From the NCBI GenBank assembly GCA_038210135.1, contig JBBQWZ010000023.1:1-64000 (forward strand): a stretch of 64,000 nucleotides of DNA. The letters run 5' to 3'. Source of the stretch: JBBQWZ01 sp038210135 (GTDB lineage: Bacteria > Acidobacteriota > Terriglobia > Bryobacterales > Bryobacteraceae). The notes beneath the pieces were generated by a model. It was not told where the DNA came from. It saw only the letters and a program-made list of their open reading frames with translations, and made no database searches. A program made the position numbers and the translations under genes. This document shows positions 42,621 to 51,144 of the stretch, piece after piece. The first letter of the stretch is position 1; each line of letters opens with the position of its first letter.

Positions 42621-43610
42621 GTGGAGACTCCAACCGACCGCCCCGGGTTCCTGCTGATTAGTTTCGGCGGACCCGAAAAGCATGAGGACGTGCTGCCGTT
42701 CCTCGAGAACGTGCTGCGAGGCCGCAATGTGCCGCGAGAACGCATGCTGGAGGTCGCCGAACATTATTATCACTTTGACGGACGCAGCCCGATCAACGAT
42801 CAAAATCGCGAGCTCCTCGAAGAATTACGCGTAGAATTCGCGGAAAACGGTCCCAATCTTCCGCTCTATTGGGGAAACCGGAACTGGCATCCCATGCTCG
42901 AGGATACCCTTCGAACCATGCGTGCGGACGGAATCACTAAAACGATCACCCTCGCGACGTCAGCGTTCGGCAGCTATTCAGGGTGCCGCCAGTACTCCGA
43001 GGACATCGCCCGAACGCGCGCCGCTGTCGCCGCCGACGGCCAGGGTCAGGCGCCCGAAGTGATCAAGCTGTCGCCCTTTTCCCGCGAGCCAAAATTCGTG
43101 GATGCCTGCGCGGACCGCTTGGCGGACGCGCTTCGGACCCTGCCGAACGCCCGGCTCGTGTTTACCGCCCACAGTATTCCGATGTCGATGGCGCAGACCA
43201 GCCCCTACCTCGACGAGCTCAAGCAAGCCTCCGCGGCCGTCGCGGCAAAGGTCGGAAAGCCGGAGTGGGACTTGGTCTATCAAAGCCGCAGCGGACCTCC
43301 CGGCCAGCCCTGGCTCGAGCCCGATATCGGCGACCACCTACGCAAACTGCATGCCGATGGCGTCCGCGAGGTGGCGATCATGCCCATCGGATTTCTTTCG
43401 GACCACATGGAGGTCCTGTACGATCTGGACACCGAAGCCGCCGCCTTGTGCGCCGAATTAGGAATCCAGCTGGTCCGGGGGCGGACGGTAGAAACGCACC
43501 CGCTGTTCGTTTCGCTGGTCCGCGATCTGGTTGCCGCGGCGCTAGACAACCCGCCGCGGCCGTGCGCAGCCGGTTGCTGTCCACCTCCTATGCGCCCGGC
43601 ACGGCCGTAA
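42621..43610 (+). CDS. hemH: Ferrochelatase
   Basis: The 329-aa enzyme inserts Fe2+ into a porphyrin in the last steps of heme synthesis. The family signature LVFTAHSIPMSMAQTSPY includes the metal-binding His184. GFLSDHMEVLYDLDTEA carries Glu264, and SAFGSYSGCRQY matches the substrate-side segment. Whether it acts on protoporphyrin (HemH) or coproporphyrin (CpfC) cannot be decided here. The C-terminus has three Cys (315, 319, 320 in PCAAGCCPP). With Cys122 they could ligate a 2Fe-2S cluster, as in the mycobacterial enzymes, although the spacing differs. The start is a GTG at 42621 with no clear ribosome binding site. No other heme gene is nearby. Confidence 0.94.
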   Translation: METPTDRPGFLLISFGGPEKHEDVLPFLENVLRGRNVPRERMLEVAEHYYHFDGRSPINDQNRELLEELRVEFAENGPNLPLYWGNRNWHPMLEDTLRTMRADGITKTITLATSAFGSYSGCRQYSEDIARTRAAVAADGQGQAPEVIKLSPFSREPKFVDACADRLADALRTLPNARLVFTAHSIPMSMAQTSPYLDELKQASAAVAAKVGKPEWDLVYQSRSGPPGQPWLEPDIGDHLRKLHADGVREVAIMPIGFLSDHMEVLYDLDTEAAALCAELGIQLVRGRTVETHPLFVSLVRDLVAAALDNPPRPCAAGCCPPPMRPARP

Positions 43611-43751
43611 TCCAATCGTCAAAAGCGATTGCCACAATGATTACCTCGATGACGCTGATGGAGGGTCGGGGAATAAGGCATCGTTCCCGCAAGTCGCCGC
43701 GGATGGATCCGTCGTCGATTCCTGGGTCGTTACGAATAGCCGGGGTTAGGA

Positions 43752-43794
43752 GCACTTACTGCGCTCGACTTCGTCTCGCTTCGTGCGCGCCTCG
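43752..43794 (+). repeat. Dispersed intergenic element, copy 2 (GCACTTACTGCGC type)
   Basis: GCACTTACTGCGCTCGACTT, then TCGTCTCGCTTCGTGCGCGCCTCGA, begins and ends like the element at 7734-7776. It lies between the convergent hemH and rsmI stops. The rest of 43611-43804 shows no gene. Confidence 0.65.
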
Positions 43795-43804
43795 AAATGA
43801 GACC

Positions 43805-44635
43805 TTATGCTCCGGATTCTTCGACCAGCCGATACACTTCCCGCTTGGGCATTCCGCGTTCGCGAGCCACTTGCTTGATCGCATCCATCCGCGCCATGCC
43901 GGACGCCTCGAGCGCGGCGACTGCGGTTCCGACTGGTGTGTCATCCGACACCGCGCCCGTGGCCTTGCCAATCAGCAAAGTGATCTCGCCTCTGACGCCG
44001 CCCGGTCTTGAGAGAAGATCGGCGCGAATGGCGGATGCGGTGCCGCGATGAAATTCTTCATGCAACTTCGTGACCTCGCGCGCGACCACCACCGGACGCC
44101 CTCCCAGCGCGGCGTCGATATCTTCGAGCGCCTCGAGCAGCCGGTGCGGCGTCTCATAGAAAATCACAGTCGCGGTCTCGTGACGAAGATCTTCGATGAC
44201 GCGGCGGCGCTGCCCGCTCTTCGCGGGAAGAAAGCCGCCGAAGCGAACCTCGTCGGTCGGCAGGCCAGATGCGCTGAGGGCGCTGGCGAAAGCGACCGGA
44301 CCCGGAATCGGCACCACGCGGATGCCGGCTTCAATTGCGGCATGCACCAGGCGATACCCTGGATCAGAAATCAGCGGTGTACCGGCGTCCGAGATCAACG
44401 CAATGCTGCGTCCGGCTTCGAGGTCGGCCACGAAATCGCTCGCTCGCTCAGCCTCGTTATGATTGTGGTAGCTAACCAGGGGCCTCGAAATGCCATAGTG
44501 GTCGAGAAGCTTTCGCGATTGTCGCGTATCTTCGCACGCGATCCGGTCCACTTCCTTCAGGATCCGCGCGGCGCGGTACGTGAGGTCCTCGAGGTTGCCG
44601 ATTGGCGTGGCCACCACGTATAAAATCCCGGCCAT
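43805..44635 (-). CDS. rsmI: 16S rRNA (cytidine(1402)-2'-O)-methyltransferase
   Basis: The 276-aa SAM-dependent enzyme belongs to the tetrapyrrole-methylase fold. It 2'-O-methylates C1402 in the decoding centre of 16S rRNA. Hallmarks are GILYVVATPIGNLEDLTYRA at the N-terminus, ACEDTRQSRKLLDHYGI, ISDAGTPLISDPGYRLV and FYETPHRLLEAL. The C-terminal helical tail is GMPKREVYRLV. I place the start at ATG 44635; the upstream extension to 44683 adds residues absent from the family. It is divergent from the membrane JAMM-like gene with a 23-bp gap. Confidence 0.95.
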   Translation of the reverse strand: MAGILYVVATPIGNLEDLTYRAARILKEVDRIACEDTRQSRKLLDHYGISRPLVSYHNHNEAERASDFVADLEAGRSIALISDAGTPLISDPGYRLVHAAIEAGIRVVPIPGPVAFASALSASGLPTDEVRFGGFLPAKSGQRRRVIEDLRHETATVIFYETPHRLLEALEDIDAALGGRPVVVAREVTKLHEEFHRGTASAIRADLLSRPGGVRGEITLLIGKATGAVSDDTPVGTAVAALEASGMARMDAIKQVARERGMPKREVYRLVEESGA

Positions 44636-44658
44636 AGTACGATGAAACGGTAGCGCAC

Positions 44659-45864
44659 ATGAGTGCATACACACAAGGCACACCCGCGGATGTCTTTGTC
44701 TGGGAAGTGCCAGGCAAATCGATTGCCGTCCACTTAAGTCTCGATGTCGTCGATCAGATCCTCCCGGATGTGCTCCGCGGCTTCGCGGCCGTGCCGAAGC
44801 GCGGGGCGGAGGTTGGCGGAATTCTTCTCGGCAATGTCGAGAAAGATGGCGATCGCACCATCGTCCATATCGAAGACTGCGAGATGGTCCAGTGCGAGTA
44901 CAAGCACGGGCCGTCCTATCTGCTCTCGGAGGAGGATCTCGACGCGTTCGATGAAACCTGTGCCAAGTGGGAGTCCGCGCCCGGCGGTATTGGGCCGGTG
45001 GGCTTCTATCGCAGCCATACGCGCGAGGGAATGAAGCCGGAACCGGACGACGTCGATCTGTGCGCGAACTACTTTCCGGATCCTTCGAATATCCTCCTGC
45101 TGATCAAGCCGCACGCCACCAAGCCCGGGACGGCTGGATTCTTCTTTTATGAAAACGGCCGCTTCCAGGACAAGACCTACCTTGAATTTCCGTTCCGCCG
45201 CCGCGAACTCAGCGGACAAGGTCCGGAAGTCCGAAGACCCCTCGGCGAGCGGAGTCCGGAACGCCCGGCCGCCGAATCGGTAGTCCGCCGCATGCCAACT
45301 CCGATGCGGGCGCCGGAGCCGAAGCGGCAAGCGCCAGAGCTCGAAGAGCAAATCGAAGAACCACCACCGCGATACCAGGAACAGCCTCTGCGGACTCGGG
45401 CAACAGAACAAATTCAGGAACCGCTCCTGCACCCCGTCCGCGAGCAGCCCTACGCGCAGATCGCGCTGCCGCGCCAGCGATTCCGCTGGATTTGGATTCC
45501 GCTCTCCTTCATTTTTCTTCTGATGGGCGTTGTGCTCGGCTTCCAATCGGCACTCTCCTGGGGCGGACGCGTAGGCGCTTCGCCGGCTCCGGAAACCTTT
45601 GTTCTTGGATTACGCGTGCAAAAGGTCGAAGACAATTTGAGCGTCCAGTGGGACCGCAACGCCCCAGCCGTCAAGATCTCGCAAAAGGGCATTCTCGCGA
45701 TCGACGAAGGCGGCGCGCACAAAAGCGTCGAACTCGATACGCCGCAGTTGCAGACCGGCGGCATCATCTACCGGGTCTCTGGCGACAACGTGAAGTTCCG
45801 GCTGGAGGTCTTCCCGCGCGAACGTTCGTCGGTCGCGGAAACTACCACCTGGCACAAAGAATAA
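44659..45864 (+). CDS. Membrane-anchored protein with JAMM/MPN-like domain lacking one metal His
   Basis: The 401-aa protein has an N-terminal domain (about 25-180) that follows the MPN/JAMM order. Glu51 lies in AEVGGILLG, followed by a beta strand IVHIEDCEMV, then GFYRSHTREG (115-124) and an acidic stretch EPDDVD. Active JAMM peptidases have H-S-H here; the first His is Arg118, so the zinc site is probably incomplete. A charged, Pro/Glu/Arg-rich linker (about 185-270), a membrane helix (about 277-299) and a beta domain (LSVQWDRNAP...) follow. The protein at 3931-4953 has the same order and similar C-terminal sequence, so the two are paralogues. The function is unknown; perhaps binding of a modified protein or a ubiquitin-like tail without cleavage. 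Confidence 0.77.
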   Translation: MSAYTQGTPADVFVWEVPGKSIAVHLSLDVVDQILPDVLRGFAAVPKRGAEVGGILLGNVEKDGDRTIVHIEDCEMVQCEYKHGPSYLLSEEDLDAFDETCAKWESAPGGIGPVGFYRSHTREGMKPEPDDVDLCANYFPDPSNILLLIKPHATKPGTAGFFFYENGRFQDKTYLEFPFRRRELSGQGPEVRRPLGERSPERPAAESVVRRMPTPMRAPEPKRQAPELEEQIEEPPPRYQEQPLRTRATEQIQEPLLHPVREQPYAQIALPRQRFRWIWIPLSFIFLLMGVVLGFQSALSWGGRVGASPAPETFVLGLRVQKVEDNLSVQWDRNAPAVKISQKGILAIDEGGAHKSVELDTPQLQTGGIIYRVSGDNVKFRLEVFPRERSSVAETTTWHKE

Positions 45865-45905
45865 CGATCCCCTCGTCTTCGATCGCCGCGTTAAACTCAA
45901 GCCCT

Positions 45906-47639
45906 ATGGCCCCGCCTTTCCCACGCAGAAGAGTGCTTCAGTATTTTGCGGCAGCCGGACTCGGTTCGTCCGCTTTCCCTGAGCACCTTCTTGCCGCGAT
46001 GGAAGCCGAAAAGCCCGAGGCTGACGAGGAGCAATCCGCGATGAAAGTCACGAAGCAGATGCTGCGCGGTGCCGCCGCTGCCGCCGGCTTGCCGCTTACG
46101 GATCCGCAATTGGATCGCATGCTGGCCGGAGTGAACGAAAGTCTGGCGGGCTACGACGTCTTCCGCAAGGTCCGCTTCGACAATAGCGTCGCGCCGCCTT
46201 TGTACTTTAGTCCTGTCGTGCCGGGCACGAAGATCGACCGGACCCGCCGTCCGATGCGGATCAGCAAGCCGGCGCGCGTCACCCGCCCCGCGAACATCGA
46301 GGACCTTGCGTTCCTTCCCGTGACGCAACTTGCCGAACTGATTCGTTCGAAACAGGTCACCTCCGTCGAACTGACCGAGATGTATCTCGCCCGCATGAAG
46401 CGCCTGAATCCGAAGCTGCTGTGCGTCGTGACCATCACCGAATCGCTCGCGCGGCGGCAGGCGGCGGAAGCCGACAAAGAGATTCGGGCAGGGAAGTATC
46501 GTGGTCCCCTGCACGGGATTCCGTGGGGCGTCAAGGACATCCTCTCCGCCAAAGGCTATCCGACCACTTGGGGAGCCGCAGCCTTCAAGGATCGCGTCAT
46601 CGATGAGGATGCGACGGTCGTTCGCCGCCTGTCCGATGCGGGCGCGGTGCTGATTGCGAAGTTGTCAACCGGCGAACTCGCGCTCGACGACGTGTGGTTC
46701 GGCGGGCAGACCAAGAACCCTTGGGATCTGTCGATGGGTTCGCAGGGTTCGTCCGCTGGACCGGCCTCGGCGACGGCGGCAGGTCTGGTTGGCTTTTCGA
46801 TCGGCACCGAGACAGGCGGCTCCATCGTCGAGCCCGCGGGCATTTGCGGCGTCACAGGATTTCGTCCGACCTTTGGACGCGTCAGCCGGCACGGCGCGAT
46901 GGCACTGGCCTGGAGTCTCGATAAAATCGGACCGATTTGCCGCGGCGTCGAAGATTGCGCGCTGGTGCTGGCCGCGATGCAAGGTCCGGACGATCAGGAC
47001 CTATCCGTCGTCGATGTGCCTTTCAACTGGGATGCGAAAGCCGACATCCGAAAGCTGCGGATCGGTTACGCCAAGGCCGCATTTGCGGACACCAGGCAAA
47101 CTCCAAAAGTCGAAGCCAACGATCGCGCCGCGCTCGACGCCTTGCGGTCCCTCGGCATCAACCTGATCGAGGTAACGCTTCCCGAACTGACCACCGACAT
47201 GACCGCGATTATTTATGGCGAAGCCACGTCCGCGCTGAAAGACCCAGTCGAAGCCCGGCCCGAGCTTCTGGTCCGGCAGGATCGCGTGACCCGCCAGAAC
47301 GGATATCGCTTCCTGCCCGTTGCCGATTACCTGGACGCGAATCGCGCGCGCATGGGCATCATGCGGGAGATGGCCAAGGTGTTCGACGCAGTGGACGTCT
47401 ATGTTCTGCCGTTCGACTACTCCGATTACACGCCGAATCCGGTGGCCAGCCGGAATACGACCATCACGAATCTGACGGGCCATCCTTGCGTGCAGGTTCC
47501 CAGCGGCTTCGATGAAAAGGGAAATCCGACGGCGCTGGCTTTCATCGGAAAACTGTTCGGCGAAGCGGACATGCTGGCCGTCGCGATGGCCTACCAACAG
47601 GCGACCCCGTGGCATTTGAAGCACCCCAAGCTGGACTAA
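45906..47639 (+). CDS. Exported amidase-signature family hydrolase
   Basis: The 577-aa protein has a twin-Arg-like start (PFPRRRVLQYFAAAGLGSSA), so Tat export is likely. The amidase-signature catalytic triad is present: Lys210 in GIPWGVKDILSAKG, cis-Ser282 in SMGSQGSSAGPASATAAG, and the nucleophile Ser306 in GTETGGSIVEPAGICG. Residues 40-130 form an extra N-terminal segment not part of the core. The family includes GatA, but an exported, stand-alone enzyme next to no gat genes is more likely to hydrolyse external amides or peptides. The open frame upstream of 45906 overlaps the preceding gene in another frame and is not used. A clear terminator follows at 47667-47692. Confidence 0.93.
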   Translation: MAPPFPRRRVLQYFAAAGLGSSAFPEHLLAAMEAEKPEADEEQSAMKVTKQMLRGAAAAAGLPLTDPQLDRMLAGVNESLAGYDVFRKVRFDNSVAPPLYFSPVVPGTKIDRTRRPMRISKPARVTRPANIEDLAFLPVTQLAELIRSKQVTSVELTEMYLARMKRLNPKLLCVVTITESLARRQAAEADKEIRAGKYRGPLHGIPWGVKDILSAKGYPTTWGAAAFKDRVIDEDATVVRRLSDAGAVLIAKLSTGELALDDVWFGGQTKNPWDLSMGSQGSSAGPASATAAGLVGFSIGTETGGSIVEPAGICGVTGFRPTFGRVSRHGAMALAWSLDKIGPICRGVEDCALVLAAMQGPDDQDLSVVDVPFNWDAKADIRKLRIGYAKAAFADTRQTPKVEANDRAALDALRSLGINLIEVTLPELTTDMTAIIYGEATSALKDPVEARPELLVRQDRVTRQNGYRFLPVADYLDANRARMGIMREMAKVFDAVDVYVLPFDYSDYTPNPVASRNTTITNLTGHPCVQVPSGFDEKGNPTALAFIGKLFGEADMLAVAMAYQQATPWHLKHPKLD

Positions 47640-47666
47640 GAAACGTAAGCCCCGCTAATAACGGCA

Positions 47667-47692
47667 AAAGGCGCCGGTTGCCCGGCGCCTTT
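47667..47692. terminator. Bidirectional intrinsic terminator
   Basis: AAAGGCGCCGG-TTGC-CCGGCGCCTTT is an 11-bp perfect stem with a 4-nt loop between the convergent amidase and TonB-receptor genes. A-runs on the left and T-runs on the right let it work for both strands. Confidence 0.9.
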
Positions 47693-47715
47693 GCTTTACG
47701 AAATGAACTGAGCGA

Positions 47716-50700
47716 TTAGAAAATCAGGCGGACGCCGAGACGGATCTCGCGCGGACCCTGATAAGCCGTCGGACGGTTGTAGATCGGCGAATACTTCGCG
47801 CCCGAAACGCCGCCCGTTGCGGTGATGTTCTGCGGGTTGACGAAATCGCTGAGCTTGTAACCGGCGAAGAACTTACTCACGGGCAGGGCACCGGCCGTGA
47901 TGGCACCGGAGCGGTTGATCTGCTGTTGGAAATTCGTCGCAGCGGCCTGGTTGAGCAGGTTCTGGGCGTTCGCCTCGATGCGGAGCTTGGTGCGCTCGCT
48001 CAAGGAGAAGCTATGCGAGACCTGGACGTCGGTCTGCGTGAAGACGGGCGTGCGTCCGAGATCGCCACGGCCGTTGGGGTACGTGGGAGCGGACTGGTAT
48101 ATGACGGACGTCGAAAGCGGCGTGCCGCTCCAGGCGTTTTGCGTCAGGCCGATGAAGGTCTGACCGGCCGCCGTTTTTAGGTCGTATCCGGCGAACAGTT
48201 TGAAGGTGTGGGGGCGATCGGTACCGAGGCGCCCGTACACGTTCTGCTGGCTGCCGCTGGCATCGAAGTAGTAGTACGGCAGATCGAACGCGCGATCGTT
48301 GTTCGGGTTCGAGCGGCCGTTTTCATCTGAGTTCGCGAGTCCGGAATAATTTCCGTACAGGCGGCTGTAGATGTACGACGAGTTCAACTGCAGGTGGTTG
48401 CCCACGCGGCCACGGACACTGAATTCGACAGCGTCGTAATCGCGAGTCGCCTGCGGAACCAGGAATTCCTTGCCGTTCGGGGTCTTCTGGCCGAAGTCGC
48501 TCTTGGTGTCGCGCGTCAGGCCGCTGCCTGCGTTTCCGATGAGGTAAACTTCGTTGTCGTCTTTGTCAAGGACGCCGATGTCGTCGATCGAGTTGATCAG
48601 GCGCTTGCGGGCGTAGCGGATGCCAGCTACCAGACGGTTGCTGAGCTGGTGATCGATCGACGCGTAGAACTCGTGCGTCTGATAAGGCTTCAGGTTCGGA
48701 TCGTTGCCGCCAACGCCGGGCACGATCGAAAATTCGCCCTGGAGATTGATTGGCAGCGTGCGGTTGTCATAGCTGATAATCTCCTTGCCGAGGATGCCGG
48801 GAGTGGCCTTCCCCAGCGTGCTGACAGCCGGGTTGTCGAGGGTGTAGACGTGGCTGACCCAGAACTCGCCGCCAAACGATCCGCGAGCGAGATTGAACTT
48901 CATCACGTCGAAGTACGCTGAGTAGCCAGTGCTGAACTTCCACTTGCCGTCGCCCTTGATGTCCCAGGCGAGTCCGAGGCGCGGCGCGATTTTGTCGCCC
49001 CATCCGAACGCAATCGGGTTGGCAACTTTGATACCATCCGATACCGCTTTATAAGGCGGCAGGAATTCGTTTTCCAGGCGGATTCCGAGATTCAAGGTTA
49101 CGCGGGAGTGAATGCGCCAGCCGTCCTGGACATAGAAACCCTGGTTGCGGCCGCTCACGATGGAGTTGAGGCGAACGCCGTCCTGCCAAATGTAATAGCC
49201 GTACGCACCGGTGGCGCCGTTGATGCTACCGCGGGAGAACTTGTCGCCCCAGTAGATATCGAACTGTCCGTTGGTGTAATCGGTGGCCACATCGTTCCCC
49301 TGCTTGTTTAAGGCATAGCCGAACTTCAGGGAGTGCTGGCCGTGGAAGTTGAACAGCTTGGTGCTGTCGAGGTACAAGTTGTGGCGAGTGGTGATGTCGC
49401 GCGCGGTCGCAAGCGTGCTGCTCGAACTCGCGAATCCGTTCGAGCCCTGGTAGGCTGCCGGAACCGGAAGGGGCGAGGCCGACGACGCGGTGCGATAAAT
49501 GTTGTACGGTACGCCCGGGAGGCCGTAGTTGGTGGACTTATCATTCAAATAGCGGTAACCGTAGCGTGCGCTGATGACCCACTTCGGCGTCAGGCTGTAA
49601 GTAGCCGACGCGGTGTAAGCGTTCGAGGGCAAGAAGCCGCCAACGACGGACTGGTCGTTTGCTGGGGGTGCGCGGCGGATGTCGGTGGTAGGCAGCCCAC
49701 CCTTGTTGCGGAAGGGAGACCAGACCCACGACGTAGCAATCTGCAGTTTCGAACTGGCCGCGTAGTCAAGCTTGCCGAGCGCGTAGTGCTGGATGGATTC
49801 GTTATCGTACTGGCGCGTGCCTAACGCGACGTTGGCCGCTACCACCTGGTTCGCTCCGCCGTACTGGTTGGTGCGCTGCGTGCGGTTGAACTCCGGCATA
49901 TAGCCCGCGAAAAAGTAGAGGCGATTCTTCAGGATCGGTCCACCGAGTGTGAAGCCGGGATACTGGCGGCGGTAGACGTCCTTCACCGGCGCGAAGAAGT
50001 CGGCGACGTCGGCGTTGAGAGGCGAGTTTTGCCAGAACCCGCGCGGGCGGGGGTTCAACTGGTTGCTCGTGAACTGATAGTTCAGTTCGCCGTGGAAGGC
50101 ATTGGTGCCACTCTTGGTGGCGAGGTTGACGACGCCGCCGTTGGCTCCGCCAAATTCAGATTCGAATCCGCCGCTCTTGATCTGGATTTCCGAGAGGAAT
50201 TCAAACGGAATGTTGTAGGCGCCGCGCAGGGCGCCTGTCAACGTGTCAGATACTTCGACGCCGTCGATGATGAAAACGTTCTCCGAGCCCGAGGCTCCGT
50301 CCACCGAGATTCCGCCGACGCCGGCAGTGCCGGACTTCGGCTCCAGGCGGACGCCGGGAGCGAGAGCGAGCAAGCTATTAAAGTTGCGGGTCTTGGGAAG
50401 TCCCGAAATTGACTCCTGCGTGATGTTGGTGGAGGTGCGGCTGCTGGTGACGTCGAGCGAGATGGCGGAGTCGGAGACCTCGACGGTCTGCGACACCGAG
50501 CCGACGCTCAGCTTCATGTTCACGATTACCTTCGAACCCAGCACGACCTGGACATTTCGCTGCTTGTATGTAGAGAAGCCGGTCTTGCTGGCGGAAATCA
50601 CATACAAGCCTGGCGGCAAAGCCGGAAAAAAGTAAGCGCCCGTCGTGTCGGTGACCGTTTCCTGGTCGCGCGGCAAACCCGGTGCGGACGCGGTGACGGT

Positions 50701-50844
50701 GGCTCCCGGAACGGCGGCGCCGCTGTCATCGAGAATAATTCCTTCGATGAGACCCGATTTTTCTTGTGCGACAGCCACGCTGATGCAAAGAAGCACTAGC
50801 ATGGCGATGCATAAATACATCGGTAAACTGAGCTTTGTGAACAT
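47716..50844 (-). CDS. Oar-like TonB-dependent outer-membrane receptor
   Basis: The 1042-aa protein has a signal peptide (about 1-27), a carboxypeptidase-regulatory Ig-like domain (about 30-110; GLIEGIILDDSGAAVPGATV, GAYFFPALPPGLYVISASK) and a plug domain (about 115-240; GLPKTRNFNSLLALAPGV, NVFIIDGVEVSD, GGFESEFGGANGGVVNLATK). A beta-barrel ends in GPREIRLGVRLIF with the terminal Phe needed for outer-membrane assembly. The family (Oar of Myxococcus; large expansions in Acidobacteria) is thought to import oligomeric nutrients or export protein cargo. AAGGG lies seven bases before the ATG. The substrate is unknown. The nearest neighbours are hydrolases, which fits scavenging of polymers. Confidence 0.94.
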   Translation of the reverse strand: MFTKLSLPMYLCIAMLVLLCISVAVAQEKSGLIEGIILDDSGAAVPGATVTASAPGLPRDQETVTDTTGAYFFPALPPGLYVISASKTGFSTYKQRNVQVVLGSKVIVNMKLSVGSVSQTVEVSDSAISLDVTSSRTSTNITQESISGLPKTRNFNSLLALAPGVRLEPKSGTAGVGGISVDGASGSENVFIIDGVEVSDTLTGALRGAYNIPFEFLSEIQIKSGGFESEFGGANGGVVNLATKSGTNAFHGELNYQFTSNQLNPRPRGFWQNSPLNADVADFFAPVKDVYRRQYPGFTLGGPILKNRLYFFAGYMPEFNRTQRTNQYGGANQVVAANVALGTRQYDNESIQHYALGKLDYAASSKLQIATSWVWSPFRNKGGLPTTDIRRAPPANDQSVVGGFLPSNAYTASATYSLTPKWVISARYGYRYLNDKSTNYGLPGVPYNIYRTASSASPLPVPAAYQGSNGFASSSSTLATARDITTRHNLYLDSTKLFNFHGQHSLKFGYALNKQGNDVATDYTNGQFDIYWGDKFSRGSINGATGAYGYYIWQDGVRLNSIVSGRNQGFYVQDGWRIHSRVTLNLGIRLENEFLPPYKAVSDGIKVANPIAFGWGDKIAPRLGLAWDIKGDGKWKFSTGYSAYFDVMKFNLARGSFGGEFWVSHVYTLDNPAVSTLGKATPGILGKEIISYDNRTLPINLQGEFSIVPGVGGNDPNLKPYQTHEFYASIDHQLSNRLVAGIRYARKRLINSIDDIGVLDKDDNEVYLIGNAGSGLTRDTKSDFGQKTPNGKEFLVPQATRDYDAVEFSVRGRVGNHLQLNSSYIYSRLYGNYSGLANSDENGRSNPNNDRAFDLPYYYFDASGSQQNVYGRLGTDRPHTFKLFAGYDLKTAAGQTFIGLTQNAWSGTPLSTSVIYQSAPTYPNGRGDLGRTPVFTQTDVQVSHSFSLSERTKLRIEANAQNLLNQAAATNFQQQINRSGAITAGALPVSKFFAGYKLSDFVNPQNITATGGVSGAKYSPIYNRPTAYQGPREIRLGVRLIF

Positions 50845-51144
50845 GTATTCCCTTCCCCTTCAAATATGGACAATCCAAATCCTCAGGAAAAGGGAGTATG
50901 AGCGCTTGACCAAGAGACTCAGCCGAACTGCGCGACAGTCTGGGAAGCAAGATCCGCAATAGCGGCGTGCCCCCCGGGCGGTCAAATGCCGAGGATGCTC
51001 AAAATCAAACGGTTCAAAGAGCGAGCCCTTTCCCCAGGACCCATTACAAAACAGTAACTGCAGCTTATGGCAAGAATGGGGGGAAAGTCAAGGAGGGAAG
51101 CGACGGAACCGCTTGCTTTCAAAACTCTTTACAGTAGATTTTCG
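50845..51144. other. Intergenic region upstream of the TonB receptor
   Basis: This 300-bp gap between the receptor start (50844) and the M24 peptidase stop (51145) has no credible gene. It should hold the receptor promoter and the 3' end of the peptidase transcript. No convincing promoter boxes, operator or hairpin with a U-tract is seen; it is somewhat purine-rich near 51067-51110. Confidence 0.5.

Noticed and set aside
45492..45905. N-terminal extension of the amidase
   Set aside because: It overlaps the preceding gene out of frame. ATG 45906 gives a twin-Arg-like signal.
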